Origin: Chitinophaga costaii
GTDB taxonomy: Bacteria > Bacteroidota > Bacteroidia > Chitinophagales > Chitinophagaceae
Reading direction: 5' to 3'
DNA length: 64,000 nucleotides
Assembly: GCF_900094705.1 (NCBI RefSeq)
Contig: NZ_FMAR01000002.1
Coordinates: 372,001 to 436,000 of the forward strand
This document shows, piece after piece, positions 9,633-18,764 of the stretch. Positions within the stretch are counted from its first letter, which is position 1. Every line of letters starts with the position of its first letter. Position numbers and translations under genes: made by a program. The notes beneath the pieces were generated by a model. The model ran no database searches. It was given only the letters and a program-made list of their open reading frames with translations, and was not told where the DNA came from.

Positions 9633-11561
9633 CTACGCTTGTGTAGCCGGTGGTGTTTCCTGCGCGCCGCTTCTGGCCTGCACTTCCTCCAGCAAACGTA
9701 GCCCCAGCAAACCGCTGATCGGGCCATTGGCCCCATCGCCTCCACCGCCAATCAGTACATCCGGCATAATTTTGATCTGCTGGGCGCCGATGGCTTCCAT
9801 TACTTTCAGTTGTGTGAAGTTTTGCCCACCCATGGCATCCACAGCCAGTTTATAAGAGGTAGCACTGCTCTTACCGATGGCCAGTATCTTCTCTGCTTCC
9901 GCATTACCGGTGGCGGATATACGTTCTGCTTCCGCCTTGGCCTGCCATTCGGTACGGTCGGCTTCCGCGCGGGCCAGCAACCTTACTTTTTCGGCCTCGC
10001 CGCTGGCCAGTAAACGCAGGCGGTCTGCTTCCGCCGTGGCCTGTAAACGCACAGAGTTGGCATCACCTGTGGCCTTTTTAACAGAGGCATCAGCTATTCT
10101 TTCTGCAATTAATACACCCTGGTCTGCCTTCACAATCTCTTTCTGTATTTCGGCAATGGCCGTTTCTTTTTCCAACAACTGGCGAGTTTCCTGCGCCATT
10201 TTCTGCGTGTCGTAGGTTACCTTTTGTTCTTCGGCTAGCTTACGGTCTGTGAGGGTTTTCATCAGGCTTTCCGGTGGTACAATGTCGCCGATCAGAGTGT
10301 CTACCCCATGTACGTTATATTGTTCCAGTACGCGGCCTATGTGGAGGCGGGCAGACTCCTGGCGTTCCTTACGGCTTTTCAGGAAGTCGATGGCGTCTGC
10401 ATCCTGCGCCGAGTTACGGAAGTAGTTGCCAATAGTAGGCTCCAGCACCTGCGTTACCAGGTTGCTCATGTTCCCGAAGCGGGCAATTACTTTCGGCGCT
10501 TCCGGGCTGGGAATGTGAATGATCTGCGACACATCCAGCGTAAACGTAAACCCGTCTTTAGAACGCACCGTAATGGTAGACAGGTTTTTGTCCAGTTGGT
10601 GCGCTTCACTGCGGGCAGAGGCCCAGTTCAGCACCAGGTTAGTAGTAGGCACCATTTCCACTTTCATGATGTATGGATTAATGGGGTACTTACCTGGCCC
10701 CAGCGGTTCGGCCCATACGCCTTTGAAACTCTTGGCCACAATGTTACCATGTTTAAATTCCTTGCCGCTCAGGTCTACACCTTCATCACCCACGAAAGAA
10801 ATTACCACGCCTGCATGACCAATAACGATCTCCGTCATCCGCACCATTTCCACGGTGGCAAACCAGGGGTTTAGGAAGTAAGAGCCGGAGAGGATCACCT
10901 GCTCCTGTAGGCCCTTATAGCCACCATTGTCCAGGAAGGCGTCCACATCCTGGTAGTTGGTGTGCTGCGCTACGATCTTACCAGCTATCATGCCCTGGTC
11001 CAGCGATTGCCCTTCCAGGGTGGTTACAATACCCACCGCATTGTCTGGAATGGAGGTCATGCCTACAATCTCCACGTCAAACAGGTAGGTGTTGATACGA
11101 TAAGAGCCGGGCGTCATAATGGCCGTTTGCCGGCCTTTGCGGCCACCGTTTTGCAGGAAGGCCAGGGCGTCCTGGAAGGAGTCGCAAGGTACTTTGCGGG
11201 CCAGGATAGCCCCCGTTTCCAACTCGGCACCGTCTTTAGCCAGCACCAGGCCAATCATGCCGGTAGGAATTACGGTAAAGGGCTGGAAAGTAACGGTGTA
11301 CTGCCATATCCATTTCTTGAAATACACGCCGGGAGCCAGCGTCTGGGCCTGGAAACCAGCCTCACCGCCAGTAGCAATGATACGCCCTTCGGGCAATGCC
11401 TGCTTACCAACCAGCTTAAACTTTTTCTTCACCAGGCCGATCTGGTCTTCCGGTACAATGATAACGCCAAAGCATATACGAAGAATTAATTTGTAAAGTA
11501 CCAGGCATAAAAGCAGTGCGCAGCCCATAAGGCTCCACTGCAAAACAGCGGATGTATGCAT
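9633..11561 (-). CDS. SPFH/flotillin-family membrane scaffold protein
   Basis: Membrane-anchored scaffold protein of 642 residues. One N-terminal transmembrane segment (about 8-30) is followed by a long SPFH (band 7) region and an alanine/glutamate-rich coiled coil at about 455-570, in which AEAxRL/AEAEK repeats recur, as in flotillins. The tail is glycine-rich (IGGGGDGANG). Flotillins organise membrane microdomains and are often paired with an NfeD protein; no NfeD-like gene is next to this one. The protein is longer than typical bacterial flotillin (about 500 residues) because the stretch before the coiled coil holds additional beta-rich repeats (GKIVAQHTNYQDVDAFL and similar). It is transcribed alone. 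Confidence 0.88.
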   Translation of the reverse strand: MHTSAVLQWSLMGCALLLCLVLYKLILRICFGVIIVPEDQIGLVKKKFKLVGKQALPEGRIIATGGEAGFQAQTLAPGVYFKKWIWQYTVTFQPFTVIPTGMIGLVLAKDGAELETGAILARKVPCDSFQDALAFLQNGGRKGRQTAIMTPGSYRINTYLFDVEIVGMTSIPDNAVGIVTTLEGQSLDQGMIAGKIVAQHTNYQDVDAFLDNGGYKGLQEQVILSGSYFLNPWFATVEMVRMTEIVIGHAGVVISFVGDEGVDLSGKEFKHGNIVAKSFKGVWAEPLGPGKYPINPYIMKVEMVPTTNLVLNWASARSEAHQLDKNLSTITVRSKDGFTFTLDVSQIIHIPSPEAPKVIARFGNMSNLVTQVLEPTIGNYFRNSAQDADAIDFLKSRKERQESARLHIGRVLEQYNVHGVDTLIGDIVPPESLMKTLTDRKLAEEQKVTYDTQKMAQETRQLLEKETAIAEIQKEIVKADQGVLIAERIADASVKKATGDANSVRLQATAEADRLRLLASGEAEKVRLLARAEADRTEWQAKAEAERISATGNAEAEKILAIGKSSATSYKLAVDAMGGQNFTQLKVMEAIGAQQIKIMPDVLIGGGGDGANGPISGLLGLRLLEEVQARSGAQETPPATQA

Positions 11562-12026
11562 AGTGTGTTTTTAATTGATGATGAAAGGAAATAGGTATAT
11601 AAAGTTGGCCACAGCCATTATATTGCCATGGCAGATTATGCCAGTGCATTGCAAAAGGAACGGTAGAAAGTTTTGTCGGGACTTTTACGTTGTGCAGGGA
11701 AAACGGGGCGGTGCTTTTTCAAATGATGTTGCTACCAAAGCGAGGGAAAAAGTAGCACGCTTACTGTCAGATTTCATCGTAATAAAATTACCACACAAAG
11801 TTTATATCTTTTTTTATTCCACGCAAATAATTCTGTAATGCAAACGTTTGTTTGAAACGCTTTATGGGTGGGTGTTTCGGGTCATCAATGGCTTATCAAT
11901 CAATTAATTCCAGGGGTGCAAAACCGGTGTGAAAACCGCCGAAAATATTTTTGCAACGTAGTTACAAGCAGGATTTCCACACCTGCAATAAAACGGTTAC
12001 CATGGTTGCGCAAAAGGCTACCCTTA
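11562..12026. other. 465-base intergenic region, no gene seen
   Basis: AT-rich stretch between two reverse-strand genes, upstream of the SPFH gene and downstream of the phosphodiesterase gene. An open frame of 87 codons on the plus strand has no convincing start or composition. The only notable element is the palindrome at 11841-11850, listed separately. Confidence 0.6.
11840..11850. promoter_or_regulatory. palindrome resembling a LacI-family operator
   Basis: CAAACGTTTG is a perfect 10-base palindrome with a central CG, the form of many LacI-family operators, and a second half-like site (GAAACGC) lies a few bases further on. The palindrome is about 280 bases upstream of the SPFH gene. No LacI-type regulator is in the window, so the assignment is only by shape. 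Confidence 0.3.
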
Positions 12027-13292
12027 TTATTTTTTTAAAATGCCGCGCAGCACTGGCAGCCTGCCATCTATCGGTTCGGGTATTTTCAGTCCTAACATAT
12101 ACGCCACCAGCGGATACACATGCACGTTGGCGAAGCTGGCAATGCGCAGGCCCTGTTTAAAGGCAGGCCCCCAGGCCAGGAAAATGGCCTGCATTTCCGG
12201 TGTGTTATTATCGTAGCCATGATGGCCAATGGAAGTATGGATATGGGTGCGGTGGTCATCAAAAATATAACCGGGATCTGCCAGGGCAATCACGTCGCCA
12301 ATACGGTGATAGCGGTCTTCCTGGCCATAGTGCCAGCGAAGGGGCGTTTCTTTTTTGCGGTACACAGTGTAGTGAGTAGCCTGTTTTTTCAGCGATGCAT
12401 ACAGGCTATCCAGTTGTGACTTGCTTTGGCTGTAAAACAGCAGCTTTTCATTGCCGGACTGTAACTGAATGCTGTCGCCCTGGTAAAAATTTACTGCTAT
12501 CTTGTGCAGCGTGTCTACGGTCTTCATGCCGTGGTCAGATACCACCAGGTAATTTACCGGCAGGTGCAGCTGTGCTACCGCAGCCACCATTTTACCAATG
12601 CTTTCGTCTACATACTGTACCATCTCCCGGGTACTGTCTGCATCCGGGCCGGCGTAATGGCCGGCATGATCCACTTGCGGGAAATAAAAAGTAATGAGGT
12701 GGGGACGCACTGCTTCCGGAAGGCGCAGCCACTCCACTACCTGCTGTATACGCCGTTCTGTAGACACTTTTTCGTTGTACTTAAAAAAGTAGGTGGGTGG
12801 CGTATGTTGAATATTACTTTCGGAGCCTACCCAGAAATAGCTGGCGCTCACCATATGTTGCTTTTCGGCCAGTACCCACAGCGGGTTACCGTGGTACCAA
12901 CTGCTATCGTTCACCGTGTTGTAGTCGTTCATTTTGTACACCTGGTTGCGCTGGCGGTCATAGAAATTGTTGTCTACCAACCCATGATGTGCCGGGTATA
13001 GGCCAGTTACCAGGGTATAATGGTTAGAAAAGGTAAGCGATGGAAAGCTGGGTTGCATGCTGGCGGCGCGCACCCCTGTAGCGGAGAGGCGTTGCAGATT
13101 CACGGCCCCATATTTTTGGAAGTAATCATAACGCCAGCCATCGATCGATATCATGATCACATAAGGCTTCCGTTGTTGCGCAGGACTATTGTGCCTGCCC
13201 GCCACTATGTGTTGGGTGGTGTCCTGGGCGTATACGGTGGAAATGGCAATAAGGTTAGTTAGCAGCAACGTTATGCAATGTTTCTTCCACAT
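12027..13292 (-). CDS. NPP-type alkaline phosphatase superfamily phosphodiesterase
   Basis: Exported nucleotide pyrophosphatase/phosphodiesterase of 421 residues, with signal peptide MWKKHCITLLLTNLIAISTVYA. The two-zinc active site of the family is complete: Asp51 (MISIDGWR), the nucleophile Thr87 (FPSLTFSNHYTLVTG), Asp and His in FPQVDHAGHYAG, Asp-His in VVSDHGMK and a last His in GHHGYDN. Such enzymes hydrolyse phosphodiester or pyrophosphate bonds of nucleotides or lipids in the periplasm or outside; the exact substrate is not visible. Its 5' end faces the divergent rpiA gene across 117 bases. Confidence 0.92.
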   Translation of the reverse strand: MWKKHCITLLLTNLIAISTVYAQDTTQHIVAGRHNSPAQQRKPYVIMISIDGWRYDYFQKYGAVNLQRLSATGVRAASMQPSFPSLTFSNHYTLVTGLYPAHHGLVDNNFYDRQRNQVYKMNDYNTVNDSSWYHGNPLWVLAEKQHMVSASYFWVGSESNIQHTPPTYFFKYNEKVSTERRIQQVVEWLRLPEAVRPHLITFYFPQVDHAGHYAGPDADSTREMVQYVDESIGKMVAAVAQLHLPVNYLVVSDHGMKTVDTLHKIAVNFYQGDSIQLQSGNEKLLFYSQSKSQLDSLYASLKKQATHYTVYRKKETPLRWHYGQEDRYHRIGDVIALADPGYIFDDHRTHIHTSIGHHGYDNNTPEMQAIFLAWGPAFKQGLRIASFANVHVYPLVAYMLGLKIPEPIDGRLPVLRGILKK

Positions 13293-13352
13293 AAAGCAGT
13301 AATATTTTCCAGTCGTAAAGGTACATGCATTGATCTTTCCGTCATATTATAA

Positions 13353-13380
13353 GTAGGTTAATACCGGTAGCCTACTTTTT
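13353..13380 (+). promoter_or_regulatory. hairpin with T-run just upstream of rpiA
   Basis: GTAGGTTA / TAGCCTAC form an 8-base stem (one G-U) with a 7-base loop, followed by five Ts. It looks like a terminator, but lies between divergent genes where no forward transcript is expected to end. A near-consensus -7 element (TTACTTTG, 13383-13390) directly follows, so it may instead be an operator or upstream element of the rpiA promoter. Confidence 0.35.
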
Positions 13381-13409
13381 ATTTACTTTGCACCACAAAA
13401 ATTCCCCTT

Positions 13410-14090
13410 ATGGCTAACGCAGACGCAGCTAAGAAAGCCGCCGGTATCAGGGCGGTGGATTTTATTGAGAACGGGATGAAAGTAGGCTTGGGTACTGGCT
13501 CTACGGCCTACTGGGCCATTATGGAAATTGGCAACCGGGTGCGGCAGGGCCTCCAGATCAGCGCCATTGCCACCTCCGTGCAGTCGGAAGAACTGGCCCG
13601 GGAGCAGCAGATACCCCTTCTTACTTTCACAGCATTTGACTACCTGGATATAGACATCGATGGGGCCGACGAGGTGGATGAAAACCTCCAGCTTACCAAA
13701 GGCGGGGGTGGGGCCTTGCTGCGGGAGAAAATTATTGCCAGCGCCAGCCGCAAACTTATCGTGGTGGCAGACGAACATAAATTTGTGCCACACCTGGGTG
13801 CCTTTCCCCTCCCGGTTGAGGTTACGCCTTTCGGCTGGGAGTACACTTTTCGCCAGCTAACCGCCATGAGTGGCCGGCCTAAACTGCGCCAGAAAGATGG
13901 CAAAACATTCATCACCGACAACGGAAACTACATTGCCGATTGTAATTTTGGCATCATTAAAAATCCAAAATCGCTGGAAACCCTGCTGAATGCCATTCCC
14001 GGCGTGGTAGAAAATGGCTTGTTCGTAGATCGTACCAATATCCTGGTGCTGGGTTTTGAGGATGGAACCACGAAAATATTGTCTAAATAA
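13410..14090 (+). CDS. rpiA: ribose-5-phosphate isomerase A
   Basis: Cytoplasmic enzyme of the pentose phosphate pathway that interconverts ribose 5-phosphate and ribulose 5-phosphate. At 226 residues it has the usual length. The RpiA signatures are present in order: GLGTGSTA (phosphate binding, about 27-34), DIDIDGADEVD (about 80-90, containing the catalytic aspartates), KGGGGALLREKI (about 96-107, with the catalytic Glu and Lys) and VVADEHK. It appears to be monocistronic or leads into the MDR gene 59 bases downstream. Confidence 0.97.
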   Translation: MANADAAKKAAGIRAVDFIENGMKVGLGTGSTAYWAIMEIGNRVRQGLQISAIATSVQSEELAREQQIPLLTFTAFDYLDIDIDGADEVDENLQLTKGGGGALLREKIIASASRKLIVVADEHKFVPHLGAFPLPVEVTPFGWEYTFRQLTAMSGRPKLRQKDGKTFITDNGNYIADCNFGIIKNPKSLETLLNAIPGVVENGLFVDRTNILVLGFEDGTTKILSK

Positions 14091-14149
14091 AACCAGCCTC
14101 CAATCGTGGCACGTATCGTGCAAACGTTTTACTCAAAATACTAGGTGCA

Positions 14150-15100
14150 ATGAAAGCAATTACCGTAGCCGATTTCGGCATGCAGCCCATATTGTCGGAC
14201 ATGCCTAAACCCACCGCAGGCCAGGGACAACTGCTAGTAAAACTAGCCGCTGCCAGCGTAAACCCCTACGATTGGAAAGTGATAGACGGCCTTTTAAAAG
14301 GGCATGTCCAGCACGACTTCCCCTTCATTCCCGGCTCCGATGGCGCAGGTACTATAGAAGCCCTGGGCGAATGCGTAAGCGGCCACCAGGTTGGCGATAA
14401 GATTTATGGACAATTCTTTACCACCCCCCTGGGCCACGGCAGTTATGCCGAATATGTGGTGGTGCCACAGGAGGGCGCCTTGGATACGGTGCCCCAGAAT
14501 ATTTCCCTGGAAGATGCTGCTGCACTGCCCACCGCTGCCATGACGGCCAACGCCCTGGTGGTACGCACCGGCCTGGAAGATGGCCCCATCGTATTTATAG
14601 TAGGCGCTACAGGCGGGGTAGGCAGCTTTGCTGTACAGATAGCCGCCGGTAAGGGCTTGCAGGTGATTGCCACCGCCAGCCCTGCAGCGGCAGAAAATAT
14701 AAAGCAGCTGGGCGCCACCGTGATCATAGACCATACCCAGGGCAATATTGTAGACCAGCTAAAAGAAAAGTATCCGCAAGGCATAGATGCCCTGATCGAT
14801 ATGGTAAGCGATAAAGAAACCTTTGCAGCACTAGCCACCCAGGTGAAACCCGGCGGTTATGCCCTCACCACTGTATTTGTGGCCGATGAAAAAGCGTTAG
14901 AGAAACAAGGTATTACCGGTGAAAATTTTGAACTACAGGCCAATGCCAATGCCTTGCAGGTGATTACCCAATTGGTGGAATCCGGTGCCCTCAAACTGCC
15001 ACCCATTCAGAAAGTACCATTGGAAAAAGCCCCGGAAGCCCTGGCACAGAGCCGCTCCGGGAAAACGAAGGGGAAATTGGTCATAACAATAGGGGAATAA
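14150..15100 (+). CDS. NADP-dependent MDR-family oxidoreductase (quinone-reductase type)
   Basis: Medium-chain dehydrogenase/reductase of 316 residues, lacking the cysteines of zinc-binding alcohol dehydrogenases. The N-terminal GroES-like domain includes FIPGSDGAGTIEALG. The Rossmann domain has the nucleotide-binding motif VGATGGVGSFAVQIA at about 150-164, and the end (GKTKGKLVI) is typical of quinone oxidoreductase-like members. It probably reduces quinones or enones with NADPH; the substrate is not known. The motif GCAAACGTT lies at 14120-14128, 21 bases before the start. Confidence 0.9.
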   Translation: MKAITVADFGMQPILSDMPKPTAGQGQLLVKLAAASVNPYDWKVIDGLLKGHVQHDFPFIPGSDGAGTIEALGECVSGHQVGDKIYGQFFTTPLGHGSYAEYVVVPQEGALDTVPQNISLEDAAALPTAAMTANALVVRTGLEDGPIVFIVGATGGVGSFAVQIAAGKGLQVIATASPAAAENIKQLGATVIIDHTQGNIVDQLKEKYPQGIDALIDMVSDKETFAALATQVKPGGYALTTVFVADEKALEKQGITGENFELQANANALQVITQLVESGALKLPPIQKVPLEKAPEALAQSRSGKTKGKLVITIGE

Positions 15101-15110
15101 ATACGGGATA

Positions 15111-15584
15111 CTATATTTCAATCCAGCTTACTACTTCTTCTAAAAAGCGTTGGTCAGTTGTATCAAATGCATCCAGCGCAGCACTGTCTACATCCAGTAC
15201 GCCACGCACTTCCCCATGGCGGATAATGGGTACTACGATCTCGGAGCGGGAAAGGCTGCTGCAGGCAATGTGCCCTGGAAATTTTTCCACATCCGGTACA
15301 ATCAATGTATGCTGCTCGGCCCAGCTACTGCCACATACGCCCCGGCCCTTGCGAATGCGGGTGCAGGCCACCGGTCCCTGGAAAGGTCCCAACACCAGCT
15401 CTTCAGATTTTACAAGATAAAAACCCACCCAGAACCATCCAAACTGCTCCCGGAGCGCCCCTGCTATATTGGCCAGATTGGCCACCAGGTCTGGCTCACC
15501 CGTGATCAAGGCCTTAATCTGGGGCAATAGCGCTTCGTATTGCGCCACCTTACTGCCGGTGGCAATCTGTAAGTCTTCCGCCAT
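15111..15584 (-). CDS. free methionine-(R)-sulfoxide reductase (GAF domain)
   Basis: GAF-domain enzyme of 157 residues that reduces free L-methionine-(R)-sulfoxide. The three cysteines expected for this family are present at residues 74 (VACTRI), 84 (GVCG) and 108 (HIACSS). Their spacing of 10 and 24 residues equals that of the E. coli enzyme (Cys84, 94, 118). FWVGFYL, VPDVEKFPGHIAC and GVLDVDS are the other conserved blocks. It converges with the MDR gene; the two stop codons are about 10 bases apart. It may help repair oxidative damage, consistent with the neighbouring reductase, though they are not co-transcribed. Confidence 0.93.
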   Translation of the reverse strand: MAEDLQIATGSKVAQYEALLPQIKALITGEPDLVANLANIAGALREQFGWFWVGFYLVKSEELVLGPFQGPVACTRIRKGRGVCGSSWAEQHTLIVPDVEKFPGHIACSSLSRSEIVVPIIRHGEVRGVLDVDSAALDAFDTTDQRFLEEVVSWIEI

Positions 15585-15712
15585 GTTATAGTAATATTGC
15601 TTGGCAAAAATAAGATTAATAATGGGTTCAAAATTTCTCTCCCTATCTCCCGGAGTTGGAGGTAAAGTAAAGATATAGTGCTTCTAGTAACGTATAGCAA
15701 GTTCCCCGCTGA

Positions 15713-17572
15713 TCACGCTTCCGCCGAATCGGAATGTTCCTGCAACATGCTGCGGTATTGATTTAAGATCGCAGATTTCGATATAAACCCTACTAGTTGC
15801 CGGTCTTTTATCACCGGAAGGTCCCATACCTGGGCTTTCTCTAATTTATCTACCGCCGTTACTATGCTGTCGTCTGCCAGCACAACGGCCTGTGTGGGTT
15901 TCATGATCTGCTTTACAATAAGTTTATCATACAGGTCGGGGTTAAACATGATGGGGCGCAGCTCGTCCAGGGTTACCAGGCCTTCCAGTTGGCCGCCAGG
16001 TGTTACTACTGCAATGATATTGCGGTGTCCCTTTTTCAGCAATTCTATCACTTCCCGCAGGCGGGCAGAAGAAGTGATCGTCTGCACATCGGTTTCTATC
16101 ATCGATTCCAGTTTCAGCAGCGACAAAATATTTTTATCATGCTCGCGGGTGAAGATTTTGCCCTGCATGGCCAGGTCCTGCATTTCCGGGGAAATAGGCG
16201 AAAACCATTTTACCACCAGGAAAGCGATCACCGTTACCATCATCAGCGGGATAAAAAGATCATAACCGGAACTGGCTTCCGCAATCAGGAATATTGCCGT
16301 GAGCGGGGCATACATTACGCCGCTCATCACACCCGCCATGCCCACCAATACCAGGTTAGTTACCGGGATGGTTTGTACGCCTAGCGTGTGGCAGATCACC
16401 GCAAAAAAGTAGCCGAGAAAAGCACCCGAAAACAGCGAAGGTGCAAAGTTGCCCCCATTGCCTCCACTCTGTATGGTAACCGCTGCAGAGAAGGCTTTCA
16501 ACAAACATACACAGCCGGTAAAAAGCAATACCATCCAGCTTTCCAGGGGCAGGTAGCGGAGAAAACTATGTTCAATCATATTCTGCGCATTGCCAGCAGC
16601 CAGTTCTTTTACGGTGGTATAACCTTCGCCAAAGAGCGGTGGCATCAGCACGCAGGCTACCGATAAAAAAATGCCTCCCAGGGCCGCTTTTCGCACCGGC
16701 GTGAGTTTCAATTTATGGAAAAACCGCTCTGTCATCCCGGCCATCAGCACGTAATAACGCGCATATAACCCACACAGGATGCCCAGCCCCAGGTAAAAAA
16801 TAATGTTGTGATAATTGAACGGCTGCCGCGATTCAAAGTGAAAAAGCACTTCTTCCTGCAAGATCACCTTCGACAACAGGCTTCCGCACACCGCCGACAC
16901 AATGAGGGGGATAAAGTCGGAAAATACCACCCCGGTCAGCAGGATCTCGAAAGCGAACATCATGCCCGCAATGGGTGCATTAAAGGCCGATGCAATGCCG
17001 GCCGTAGCGCCCGCCGCCAGCAACAAAGTGCGTTCTTTATAACCCAGGTGATACGTGCGCGCGTAGTTAGACCCAATGGCAGCCCCCGTCACCGCAATCG
17101 GGCTTTCCAACCCCGCCGATCCGCCCAGGCCCACCGTTACGGCGCTCTGGATGATCTGCGAATACATTTTTACCGGAGGAATAAAACTGCTGTTCTGCGC
17201 AATCTCGTACAAAATAGCTGGTATCCCTTTGCGCGCCTGCCCCTGGAAAAACCATTTCACAATTAACGTGGTTAGTACAATACCCAGAAATGGAAATACC
17301 AGATAAAAGACCACCTGTGTGCTAAAATGTACCTTGTAGGTAATAAAATAGTGGATATAATGCACGAGCATTTTAAGCACTACCCCCGCCATTCCTGCGG
17401 TGCAACCTACCAGAATACCTGAAAAAATAAGGAATTGGGTACGGGTTAGTTTATTATGCAGCCAGTGCATAACGATCTCATAGCCTTTTACTTTGCGCAG
17501 GCTGTATCGTTGAAAGTCGCGTTTGTACTTCAAAAAAGCATGGAATTTCCGAAGGCGGCTAAAATGGCTCAT
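15713..17572 (-). CDS. ClC-family chloride channel/transporter with two CBS domains
   Basis: Integral membrane protein of 619 residues with about ten or more hydrophobic segments. The ClC selectivity motifs are recognisable: GSAGLESP at about 151-158 carrying the gating glutamate (Glu156), and GGNFAPSLFSGAFLG near 375-390. A cytoplasmic C-terminal pair of CBS domains follows at about 480-605 (for example IIAVVTPGGQLEGLVTLDEL and DLPVIKDRQLVGFISKS), which in this family can bind adenine nucleotides and modulate gating. The gating glutamate is compatible with a Cl-/H+ exchanger as well as a channel. The next reverse-strand gene upstream is a CPBP-like membrane protein, 48 bases away, so they may be co-transcribed. 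Confidence 0.94.
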   Translation of the reverse strand: MSHFSRLRKFHAFLKYKRDFQRYSLRKVKGYEIVMHWLHNKLTRTQFLIFSGILVGCTAGMAGVVLKMLVHYIHYFITYKVHFSTQVVFYLVFPFLGIVLTTLIVKWFFQGQARKGIPAILYEIAQNSSFIPPVKMYSQIIQSAVTVGLGGSAGLESPIAVTGAAIGSNYARTYHLGYKERTLLLAAGATAGIASAFNAPIAGMMFAFEILLTGVVFSDFIPLIVSAVCGSLLSKVILQEEVLFHFESRQPFNYHNIIFYLGLGILCGLYARYYVLMAGMTERFFHKLKLTPVRKAALGGIFLSVACVLMPPLFGEGYTTVKELAAGNAQNMIEHSFLRYLPLESWMVLLFTGCVCLLKAFSAAVTIQSGGNGGNFAPSLFSGAFLGYFFAVICHTLGVQTIPVTNLVLVGMAGVMSGVMYAPLTAIFLIAEASSGYDLFIPLMMVTVIAFLVVKWFSPISPEMQDLAMQGKIFTREHDKNILSLLKLESMIETDVQTITSSARLREVIELLKKGHRNIIAVVTPGGQLEGLVTLDELRPIMFNPDLYDKLIVKQIMKPTQAVVLADDSIVTAVDKLEKAQVWDLPVIKDRQLVGFISKSAILNQYRSMLQEHSDSAEA

Positions 17573-17620
17573 GCGGGCAAAGATAAGACAATGAAAAAAA
17601 AGAAGCAGGGATGTCTATAG

Positions 17621-18313
17621 CTATAGGTGCCATTGTAACCACATGCCCAGTAGGATATACCACAACAAATAATTTCCCAGGCGCATGGAAAGAGAGGCCA
17701 GCAAGCCGGCATTTTTATAAAACAGGGCCTGTATCATATTAAAAACAAAGTGCAGCACATACATAGTTACCATCAGGGCGGGCGGGGCCTTTACTATCAG
17801 CTGGTAGGGGGCCGCCACAGCACATAGCGCCGCCACTATCCAAAAGGCGAGTGGGGTACGGCCTGCCGTAAGTTGCCGGTGTCCCAGGAGTGATAGCAGG
17901 ATGGTAAATGGCAGTAGCCGGTAAATTACCTCCAGGTAAATAGCATCTGCTACAAAATAAAGGAAGGAATATGGAAAGGGTTGTAAAAACGAAGGCAGGA
18001 GCTGGCCCGTTGCAGGCAGCCGTATGAAATGGAGCGCCAAAAGGTCTGCCAGGGCAAATGCTATTCCCACTACAAAGGGCGCCAGGAAACGATGTTGCTG
18101 GCTCACCCGTATGTCCAGTAGCGTGGGCAGCCCGGCCAGGTGCTGGTAGGGCACGGCAAAAAAGCCTAGGAAAACCACAGCCAACGCCTCCCCTTCAAAC
18201 AGGCGCAGGGCCTGGTGGCCGGTGGGCAGCAGCCTGCCAGCCACAAAGGCCACCAGACACCACCCCAGCAGGATCAGGTAAATCACCAAAGATCTTCTTT
18301 CATTCATATGCAC
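17621..18313 (-). CDS. CPBP-like polytopic membrane protein with degenerate active site
   Basis: Membrane protein of 230 residues with six to seven hydrophobic segments. It weakly resembles the CPBP (Abi/CAAX prenyl protease-like) family: LEVIYR at 127-132 aligns with motif EExxxR, with the first glutamate replaced by Leu, and HFVFN at 188-192 fits the HxxxN motif. The intermediate FxxxH motif is not evident. If the assignment is right, the active site is incomplete and protease activity is doubtful. It lies upstream of the ClC gene on the same strand. Confidence 0.55.
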   Translation of the reverse strand: MHMNERRSLVIYLILLGWCLVAFVAGRLLPTGHQALRLFEGEALAVVFLGFFAVPYQHLAGLPTLLDIRVSQQHRFLAPFVVGIAFALADLLALHFIRLPATGQLLPSFLQPFPYSFLYFVADAIYLEVIYRLLPFTILLSLLGHRQLTAGRTPLAFWIVAALCAVAAPYQLIVKAPPALMVTMYVLHFVFNMIQALFYKNAGLLASLSMRLGNYLLWYILLGMWLQWHL

Positions 18314-18407
18314 TATAAAGAATGGGTCGTAAAATGCGGGAAAAAGCAGGTTGAGCTGCGGAGTGATCGTTAAGATAATAACAATTTCCGGCCCGCTTAA
18401 AAATTTA

Positions 18408-18438
18408 TTTGGAAAGAATATTTTTGCTCGTATATTTG
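18408..18438 (+). promoter_or_regulatory. consensus Bacteroidota promoter
   Basis: TTTG (18408-18411), 19 bases, then TATATTTG (18431-18438): both elements of the Bacteroidota housekeeping promoter match exactly. It points away from the reverse-strand genes on both sides and would start a transcript near 18444. Confidence 0.65.
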
Positions 18439-18504
18439 TCTACCAATTCGATAGACTATCGGCAAACGGTAGTTATCAAGTTCTTTCATCACTATTATGT
18501 TCGT

Positions 18505-18678
18505 ATGCTGCTGCCGCCTATCCAGGCAGCACTTACGCCAAGAATAGCCAGGCTGTGGGTGTTGGTGCACGGTATTAATTTATTGGTGGTAAATTTTTTA
18601 GTCCTGTATCACCCCGCACGCTCCTGGCACAATCTCCCAAACGTATTTTATACATCAAGGACCAACCATTCTTTATAG
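18505..18678 (+). CDS. possible small membrane protein of 57 residues
   Basis: ATG at 18505 lies about 60 bases after the expected start of the promoter at 18408-18438. The frame codes for 57 residues with one hydrophobic stretch (LWVLVHGINLLVVNFLVLY, about residues 17-35) and a polar tail. A terminator-like hairpin follows at 18725. I recognise no family. The longer frame (from 18409) overlaps the promoter and is unlikely. Apart from the promoter/terminator bracketing, there is no proof that it is translated; the transcript could equally be non-coding. Confidence 0.3.
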   Translation: MLLPPIQAALTPRIARLWVLVHGINLLVVNFLVLYHPARSWHNLPNVFYTSRTNHSL

Positions 18679-18724
18679 TGATTCCTACAGCTTTTCTTTT
18701 TGCTTAATATATGCATTGCTATCG

Positions 18725-18764
18725 GCAGCAGCAGGGTATTGCTTGTCCTGTATGCTGCTTTTTT
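18725..18764 (+). terminator. terminator-like hairpin
   Basis: GCAGCA (18725-18730) pairs with TGCTGC (18753-18758), with an inner CAGG/CCTG pairing, followed by six Ts. It would end a forward transcript from the 18408 promoter and overlaps the last bases of the convergent transglutaminase gene. Confidence 0.5.

Noticed and set aside
9633..11561. Plus-strand frames of 112-188 codons opposite the SPFH gene
   Set aside because: They mirror the Ala/Glu coiled-coil codons of the SPFH gene and have no independent start or family.
11575..11838. Plus-strand frame of 87 codons in the gap after the SPFH gene start
   Set aside because: No promoter, no family and a composition typical of chance frames in AT-rich sequence.
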